Assembly: GCA_034401135.1 (NCBI GenBank)
Contig: JAWZSP010000001.1
Coordinates: 4,774,001 to 4,838,000, forward strand
DNA: 64,000 bases
Origin: Volutella citrinella
Lineage: Eukaryota; Ascomycota; Sordariomycetes; Hypocreales; Nectriaceae
Direction of reading: 5' to 3'
Positions 57,650-64,000 of this stretch are shown one piece after another. The notes beneath the pieces were generated by a model. It had not been told where the DNA came from. It was given only the letters and a program-made list of their open reading frames with translations, and ran no database searches. Positions within the stretch are counted from its first letter, which is position 1; every line of letters begins with the position of its first letter. Both the position numbers and the translations under genes were made by a program.

Positions 57650-58126
57650 TCATTCGTCGTCCTCCGAGTCGCTCGGGGGCATCTTTCCAACATTAGACTC
57701 GTCTTCGGAATCGCTCAGGTCTTGCGTTCTCTTGGTGAATTCTGTAGGCCTGTGTGCAATCCCAATTAGCTCCTCTTCGTCTGGCAGCCGGGCCTTGCTT
57801 CGCGGGACTGCTCACCAGTACGCCTGCTTTCGCCAGAGCTTCTCGTCCCGGACGACGTTGATGATCTCGCCCATGGCTCGGCTGTCTTGGCTAACATTCT
57901 CATAGCGCTCGGCTAGGACATATCCACCTCGCTTGATCCATATCGTGTTGCGAAATCGCTGGGCTAGCTCGAGGACGATGGGCTTGGTGTTGGGAAGTGC
58001 GCAGGTGTACAAATTGTTCCCTTCCGGCTTGGTGACTCGGACGAGCGACTGGTTGGGCTGAAGCTCGTCTGGTGGGGTCAAGGACTCTTCTGCCGCAGCA
58101 AGGACATTGCGCTTGGGTCGAGCCAT
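57650..58126 (-). CDS. EIF1AD-like protein (S1/IF1 fold)
   Basis: 136 aa in two exons: 58126-57816 and 57749-57650. The central OB fold resembles eIF1A-domain protein EIF1AD rather than eIF1A itself: QSLVRVTKPEGNNLYTCALP, then RFRNTIWIKRGGYVLAE, then WPTEFTKR right after the splice. The acidic Ser/Asp tail (SDSEDESNVGKMPPSDSEDD) has casein-kinase-2-like sites, also seen in EIF1AD. The human relative acts in late 40S ribosome maturation; the same role here is inferred. The GTGAGC donor and CACAG acceptor keep the frame. Confidence 0.88.
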
Positions 58127-58712
58127 CGTATCGTGTGGGTGATTTCCTGCTGGTCGCCGACTCCCACCCCACGTCAAGACGGAATTATTTCTGCGACGCA
58201 GCTCGATGGAGGGGCACTTCCCGACAGTTGCATGCACCCCGGTATAAGCACACTGCCATCGTCCACTCCATGGCTTCCTCCTGCAACCAACACTCTCGAA
58301 AAGAGTTTCCATTATACGGAGTGCGATGCGCTATTATGCTGTTGCGCTTAAGGTCATGTTTGTGTGGAAATGGGCACTGCATTTCTTCGCAAGTCGCATG
58401 GGCTGTTGCAGGTCAATAGTCACATATGCCGGCTGGGAGGGAAGACAGCGGATGTCTCATGATATATGCAAACAAAAATTACACCAGGCAGATGCTAGAC
58501 TAGCGAACCTGACACGCACCTCGTAATTAAATGTTGCTATCTGTTTGGTTGATCTATGATTTCTGTAGCATGGCTGAAATTGCTCACGCGGGCGTCTCTA
58601 TCTAGTTTCTATTGGTTGACAATAGCATATCTTTTACCTCTATCAGAATGTACTTCCTCGTCTTTCAAGTGTCGTGCGTCTTCTTGTTAGTCATTGAGCT
58701 CGTTAGGATCCT
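58127..58712. other. Intergenic, no gene seen
   Basis: 586 bp upstream of the EIF1AD-like gene and downstream of the HAD gene, AT-rich in its right half (58450-58680). Confidence 0.5.
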
Positions 58713-59569
58713 TCACAGGCGGCCTTTGGCGGCGTCCTTGACGCTGAGAGAGCCATCCGCAATGTCCTTTACCGTCTGCAGAATGCTTGACCAGTCATGG
58801 AAGGTGACAAAGGGGACATTCTCGTTCTCGCACCAGGTGACCAGGTCTAGAACTAATTAGCTTGGGCGGGAACCTTTTGGGGCGCATTAACGTACCCTTG
58901 TCGGCCTTTGCAAAGAGAAGATCCGTCTCCTTTGCAGCAGACAGGTCGGAAACGCCATCGCCGGCGTAGAACATGGTGGGTCGGTTGGGCAAAGAGGAGT
59001 ACTTTCGGATCTCAATGGACTTATCGTGGCCGTGAATGCTTCATTCGGGTTCAGCAAAGGGGCAATTGCGAGGGTAGTTGTCCCGGGACTCACCTGTCGT
59101 CGTGGAACTCGATCCTCCAGCCGGCCTTGTCATTGAGTGTCTTGCCCTCTCGGGCGCGCACGTCATTGCTCACAATCTGGATGTCCCAGCCAGGACCCAG
59201 GAGGACGTCGAGCAGAGCGCGGATGACGGGCTCCATGCCGCCGCTGAGGATGACAATCGGCACGTTGTTCGCCTGGGCCCAGTCATAGAAGACCTTGAAT
59301 CCAGGATCGAGCTTGATGTTTTGCAGCAGGATCTTGACGCACTCGTCAAAGGGGGTTTCGACGCTGTCGAGCATCTCGACGAAGGAGTCGCGGAAGTGCA
59401 TGCGGCCGAAGAGAACGTCCTTGTTGAGCGCAACGCGTCGCTCGCGGCCGAAGCCCAGGTTGTCGGTCATGTAGTCATTTGAGTCGGCCGTGGTGACGGT
59501 GCCGTCGAAGTCGGTGAAGAAGATGAAGCGAGGGTCGTTCTTGAGCGCGGGTGTGTCTGAGGAGGCCAT
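58713..59569 (-). CDS. HAD-superfamily phosphatase (subfamily IB, PSP/MtnX-like)
   Basis: A magnesium-dependent phosphohydrolase of 250 aa in three exons: 59569-59094, 59038-58896, 58846-58713. HAD motif I is FFTDFDGTVTT (nucleophile Asp at about 20), motif II is VILSGGM, and motif IV is YAGDGVSDLSAA; a lysine upstream of motif IV (HDKSIEIRKY) can serve as motif III. The cap between motifs I and II is helical and of subfamily I size. Relatives include phosphoserine phosphatase, PHOSPHO1 and the MtnX phosphatase of methionine salvage; the true substrate cannot be decided. Introns: GTGAGT (54 bp) and GTACGT (49 bp). Confidence 0.9.
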
Positions 59570-60579
59570 GTTGGGCGAAGCTATGATAGTCTGGTTCTGC
59601 GGCTAGGCGGGCTGCGCAGTCGATTGGCAGTTTCTGAATTATTACGGACGGAAAATCGAACGAAATCCAGAATCCCGTACAAGGAGCGCAGTTCGTATCT
59701 TTGAATCCTGGAAGAAAGGGAAGAAGTGTAACTGTAGAAATTGGGAACCAAGAAGTTCGGCATGGCGGGGCAGTTTCAAGTTTCAACAGCCATGGAGGGG
59801 CACTAGACGAGGGGTAGTGCTCATGGACTACGCCCCAGCGATCCAATTCTGACAACCTAGCGACTACAATTGCCGCCTGAGCTGCGGTCCTATTTCCAGA
59901 CACATCCAACAGGGTATTTGGAAGCGCAAGTGTGAGAAAAAGGCGCATACTACTGCCTAGCGGCCTATCAGCGAGGCGATCAACGAGCCTCGAGGCCTTT
60001 CAGTTAGGGCAACCCTCTGGGCCCTGGCAATGCATTCTGTCGTCATTGGGACCAGAGAAGTCGACTGCAACCGGGATAGTTTCTTCTTGTGGGAAACCAA
60101 ATTAAGGCAAATATCTACAGCTGTGTTCGAAGAAGATGGTTCATAGAGAGAGGTTGAGCGGCGCCTTGCCCCGCCATCTCCGCCGGGAGGACGGGACGGA
60201 CCTGGAACTTTCTTGACTTTCTGTGCCTTGGAAGCGCCTCCAATGCATGCACATGGAATGGCCGTTGGCGTTGTTTGGATGGCCCTGGCGCCCGCGGCTC
60301 AGGGAGTTGCGAGACCCCACAGCGTCAGCGCCCTCCACTATGGGGGTTTTTCCAGCGCGGCAACAGCGGGCGGCGACGCACTGGAACAGACCCGGCACCA
60401 GTGGCCCCAACGTCCCCCCGGCCTAAGGCGGCAGAAAACCGTTCCGGTGCTGCGGCTGTCATAGCTTCATTTTCGTCTGGCCCGGGGCTGTCGTCCCATC
60501 ATAGACCACACAAGGATCCCACACCATAGGCCCCCGCCTCGACAACGACGCCGCGCGATAGCTGCCATCGGTGTAAGCC
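59570..60579. other. Divergent intergenic region
   Basis: 1 kb between the HAD phosphatase and she9 starts. Nothing gene-like is seen; short ORFs near 60213-60529 overlap in several frames and look like chance. Confidence 0.5.
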
Positions 60580-61971
60580 ATGCAGCCGTCAGCTCGTCCG
60601 TTGGTTCGGCTCGCCTGCGGCCGCGCCTGGCGAGGCTTTGAGCAGGCTGCCCGTCCCGGCAATGCCTTTGGACGTGTCTCGGCACTGGCGTCGAGCCCGT
60701 CGACATGTCTGCGGTGCAGCTTTCGGGCCATTGGCACTCCGCCGCGCTTCTATTCCACCCAGATTCCGCCGAGCAATCGCAATTCGGGCCCAAATTCCTC
60801 ATCGAGCGAGCAGCCCGAGCCTGATGCTCCCACCTCCCGACCAGAGGCCGATGTCGCCAAGCCGACAAGCAGCATTGAGGCAACGACGACGGCTCCGAGT
60901 ACGAACCCTGAGCCCATTGCGAAGAATCCCCTTAAAGATGCTTCTCAGAGCGACGGCACCTCAACCACACATGAGCTCCCTTCAACATTTGACAGCCGAC
61001 GCGCAGCTATGGAACGAAAGTTCAGTCAGATGATGGATAACCTGCAAGCCCGCGCGCTCAATGCTTCCCAGACCCTCAACGACATCACAGGCTACTCTTC
61101 CATCGAGGAAATCAAACGGCACAATGCCGGCCTGGAGCAGGCCCTGTCGGACGCACACGAAAAGGTCCGCAACGCTCGCCAGGCTTACAAGACATCCAAC
61201 GCAAGGCGCGCGGCTACCCAGCGAGAGGTCACAACTCTACTGGCGCGCAAGGACACCTGGTCCCCCGCGGACCTGGAGCGCTTCACGGAGCTCTACCGCA
61301 CCGATCACGTACTCGAGGGCGAGGTTGTTTCGTCGCAGGAGACACTGACCGAGGCCGAGATCGAGGAGCAGAGCCTGAGCCAGCGCCTAAACGCAGGCAT
61401 CCTCAAGCGCTACCACGAGGAGCAGATTTGGAGTGACCGCATCAGGCGTGCCAGCACCTGGGGAACCTGGGGCCTGATGGGCATGAACTTCCTGCTGTTT
61501 GTCATCCTGCAGTTCGTGGCTGAACCGTGGAAGCGACGGCGGCTGGTGAGAGGCGTTGTGGCCGAGGAGAAAGCCGTTCTGGAAGAGGTACGCGCTCAAC
61601 TGGAAGAGGTCAAGGTCGCGCTCGAGCGGAGGGAGGAGCCCGCCGTCGTTGAAGAGGCAGCGCTGGTGGTGCCCGATGTTGAGTCGGGCAAGACGGAGGA
61701 CATCGCACCGCAATCAGCTGCGGGCGCCCAACAACTGGATGAGCCGGCCTCCACTCAGCCCATCGAAGAGCCAAGAGTAGATACCCCTTCATTAGAGGCC
61801 TGGAAGGAGTGGCTGTCGGATCCTTCCAAGTGGAAGGCCCTTGCAGAGGACCTATACAGCGATAGAAAGGTGAGCCTGAGAATGAGAGATGCCTCCATAC
61901 TCGCCCTTGAGGGCGCCTTGGCTGGAGCGGCTGTGGCTGGAGGAGTCGCCCTGCTGCTCATCAGGTCGTGA
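60580..61971 (+). CDS. she9: She9/Mdm33-like mitochondrial inner membrane protein
   Basis: In yeast, She9 (Mdm33) is needed for normal mitochondrial shape and inner-membrane fission. The 463-aa intronless frame starts with an Arg/Ala-rich presequence (first about 55 residues, with FRAIGTPPRFYST near the cleavage area). A Ser/Thr/Pro-rich linker and a coiled coil (about 140-290: MERKFSQMMDNLQARALNAS, then SIEEIKRHNAGLEQAL) follow. The first helix is TWGLMGMNFLLFVILQFVA (about 296-314), then the arginine patch EPWKRRRLVRG, a second coiled coil, and a C-terminal helix ALEGALAGAAVAGGVALLLI (about 442-461). This two-helix, coiled-coil layout is that of the family. Confidence 0.92.
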   Translation: MQPSARPLVRLACGRAWRGFEQAARPGNAFGRVSALASSPSTCLRCSFRAIGTPPRFYSTQIPPSNRNSGPNSSSSEQPEPDAPTSRPEADVAKPTSSIEATTTAPSTNPEPIAKNPLKDASQSDGTSTTHELPSTFDSRRAAMERKFSQMMDNLQARALNASQTLNDITGYSSIEEIKRHNAGLEQALSDAHEKVRNARQAYKTSNARRAATQREVTTLLARKDTWSPADLERFTELYRTDHVLEGEVVSSQETLTEAEIEEQSLSQRLNAGILKRYHEEQIWSDRIRRASTWGTWGLMGMNFLLFVILQFVAEPWKRRRLVRGVVAEEKAVLEEVRAQLEEVKVALERREEPAVVEEAALVVPDVESGKTEDIAPQSAAGAQQLDEPASTQPIEEPRVDTPSLEAWKEWLSDPSKWKALAEDLYSDRKVSLRMRDASILALEGALAGAAVAGGVALLLIRS

Positions 61972-64000
61972 GCATCTTGATATAATGTAACATATAGAAA
62001 ACTGTACAATACATACTCACTTTCACATCCAAGTCAGTACCTCGCGGTCGGTTGGGTCTGTTTGTTTGACAAGCTGTGCGAATGCTGAGCAGGTTGACCC
62101 AGCAGTAAAGTTTACTTCATGTGATGATGTCAACACTAGAGTGTTCTATTTTAATTCGGTCTTATTATAGCAACACGCTCTATTTACCAACACAATTTTT
62201 ATGCTATTTGGCGGACTCTTGCTCAGTCGAACAGCACTCATGACCTCAATTCACGGTGTAGGGTAATTACAATCCTTGAGATGTTGGATGAAGGGCGACA
62301 CCAATGTTCATATTCCCGTTGGCTGTCGGAGACCATTCGACTCGAGCCTAAAAATTCCTCCGAAGAATGACGCGAATACCTGAGACAGTCGTAGAAAAAC
62401 TGGTGAGGCAACATGCCCCAAGTGCAGCTGACGTCTGGCTTGAATTGGGGTCCACGGGTAGCACTATTTCCGGGAAGTCCTAGACGAAACCTGGACAAGT
62501 CCTAGAAATAAGTGCGGTTGTAAGCCGGCGGTACGTCACCAGTACCTTGAGGTGGCTTTGGCGAAAGTGACACCGGCTCGGGCTCTCCTTGGGGTATGTT
62601 AGCCTTGCTGCATAAAATAAGATACTACTAAATATCCCACAGAAACTTCATTTACTTGGAGAGAGGACCAAATTTCAAGAGAAAACGGCTGGCTGTGTGG
62701 GCTATAGTAACCTAGGGCCTGCAGATCTATGGACACCATCAACATTGGTACAGGTAATAATCCCAAGATAACTCATTACATCAATCGCTGGAAAGATCTT
62801 ATTATCTGAACGCTGTGCACACTGAGCCTGGGCTGATAATTTGGAATTCATTTACTTTGGTGTTTTGGGCACTGGAATCGGACATGCTGCCTCAGCTTAC
62901 ACGCTGATTATTATTCTGTGCACACAAGTCCTTCGTTTCGCTGCCTACCAGTACCAGCACCTCCAACACCAACATTGGCAGGCAGTGCACAGGACTTGGC
63001 CTTGGTAAAGGACAGTCAAGGCCGACTTCAACGTGCGGCAAACATATCATAAATAAGCGGAAAGAGACTGGCCGAGGACATCCACAAACGCGAACAATCG
63101 GGCGCACAAACCAGCGCGGCACACACCAGGCACGCTTCGTGTTTTGTGTCCCTGTACTGCGCCGTCCAGGCAAATAAACACACACAGGGGGGTCGTTTTG
63201 GAGCCGTCTCAACCGTCTCAAGCCCAAGCTCCTGCACCAAGCCGCTTCTTGGCCTACCTATCTACCTACGGTACCTATTGTTGGGCCCCTCTTCCGTCTT
63301 GTGCTGGTGGTGCCTAACTCCCAGACGCTTGTTGCGTGCATGAGGGAGAGGAGCAAACAGGTATTATTGACTGGACAACCGAAAGGCAAGTGTACCTTGG
63401 GTTCAGGTCGAGGTGTGGAAGGTAACAACTTGAAGAAGTGGCAGCAGGTACCAGGTAGGTACAGACGGGTGGGCAACGTCGATCGCCTTCCAGACCCCTT
63501 CTGACCCGATCCATTTCACTAGTTGCTGATTCTTTGCTACCTTGGGTACCTATAGGGCCTTAACCTGGGCATCTCCATCGTCACTTATCGCGTGAACATC
63601 AAACGCAATAGTTTTCCTTCTCCATTTTTATGTCGCTGCCTGACCTTTTTATGGTCTGTTTGGCACCGTAACAGCGAAGTACCACTCGACGATTACCCAA
63701 CACCAGCCGACCCACCCAAGAGACTGATTGCCAGGGCGCGCGAAACACGGCTTGCACGGGCAGCTCATCGCTGCAGCCAGCCTCCAACAGGGCTCCAGGA
63801 CGTTCCATTTGGTGCCAAGCTGACTGTCCAGTGGGCTCATCAGCTCCTGTCAGGCTATCATCCATACCAGCCCAGTACTTTGAGCTGTACCTCTCCCTTG
63901 CTGGCTCCAAGGTACTACCTACAGGTACTAGCTGAAGCTTACCGCTACCTTACCCCATATGCAAAACAGAAAACCCCGCCAAAAGCCCAAAGCCTCGCTC
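61972..64000. other. Intergenic to window edge, no gene seen
   Basis: 2 kb. AT-rich in 61980-62230 (3' flank of she9). The rest has only short overlapping ORFs. TACCTAC-like steps recur near 63260-63290 and 63450-63560 but form no clear tandem array. A gene beginning outside the window could have its promoter here. Confidence 0.45.

Noticed and set aside
63260..63560. Scattered TACCTAC motifs as a telomere-like or tandem array
   Set aside because: Copies are irregularly spaced and do not match the fungal TTAGGG repeat.

Overview
The window looks like nuclear DNA of a filamentous ascomycete, probably a sordariomycete and perhaps Hypocreales. The genes are split by short introns (mostly 50-85 bp) with GTRNGT-like donors, CTAAC-type branch points and YAG acceptors. 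The protein families are those of Pezizomycotina: a Zn2Cys6 factor, an RTA1-like protein, Bqt4, and a fungal HSPA12-type Hsp70. The lineage is inferred from protein resemblance only; no search was possible. All exon joins given here were worked out by hand and keep the reading frame from start to stop.

Left part (0-15 kb). Two tRNA-Thr(AGT) genes lie at the edge. One, cut by the window border, has a 22-bp intron at 37/38, and its neighbour has none. Then come a decayed MFS transporter, an intact Zn2Cys6 regulator with a Ser-Ala microsatellite, a possible decayed membrane-protein gene, a CCHC zinc-knuckle/proline-rich protein, and the convergent pair ppg1 (PP2A-like phosphatase) and rdi1 (RhoGDI).

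Middle left (15-31 kb) is the least recognisable part. It holds an intronless 736-aa protein, a single-pass membrane protein, a ten-exon HSPA12-like Hsp70 facing a coiled-coil protein across a shared promoter region, a multi-pass membrane protein, and an unidentified coding remnant broken by three stops. It reads like accessory DNA next to conserved blocks.

Middle right (31-43 kb) is conserved housekeeping sequence: bqt4 (telomere tethering at the nuclear envelope), mitochondrial 3-hydroxyisobutyrate dehydrogenase (valine breakdown), an RTA1-like lipid exporter, apl6 (AP-3 beta), a small conserved-looking protein, and nuf2 (kinetochore). Most are packed head-to-head or tail-to-tail.

Right part (43-64 kb). 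A 6.7-kb gene-poor stretch precedes a large intronless, disordered basic protein. Next come a mitochondrial-type thioredoxin with a second in-frame start, a D-amino-acid oxidase ending in SKL, alg3 (ER N-glycan mannosyltransferase), an EIF1AD-like protein whose stop lies 17 bp from that of alg3, a HAD phosphatase, and she9/mdm33 (mitochondrial inner membrane). The last 2 kb hold no gene I can support. I found no CRISPR array, insertion sequence, rRNA, or secondary-metabolite backbone gene.
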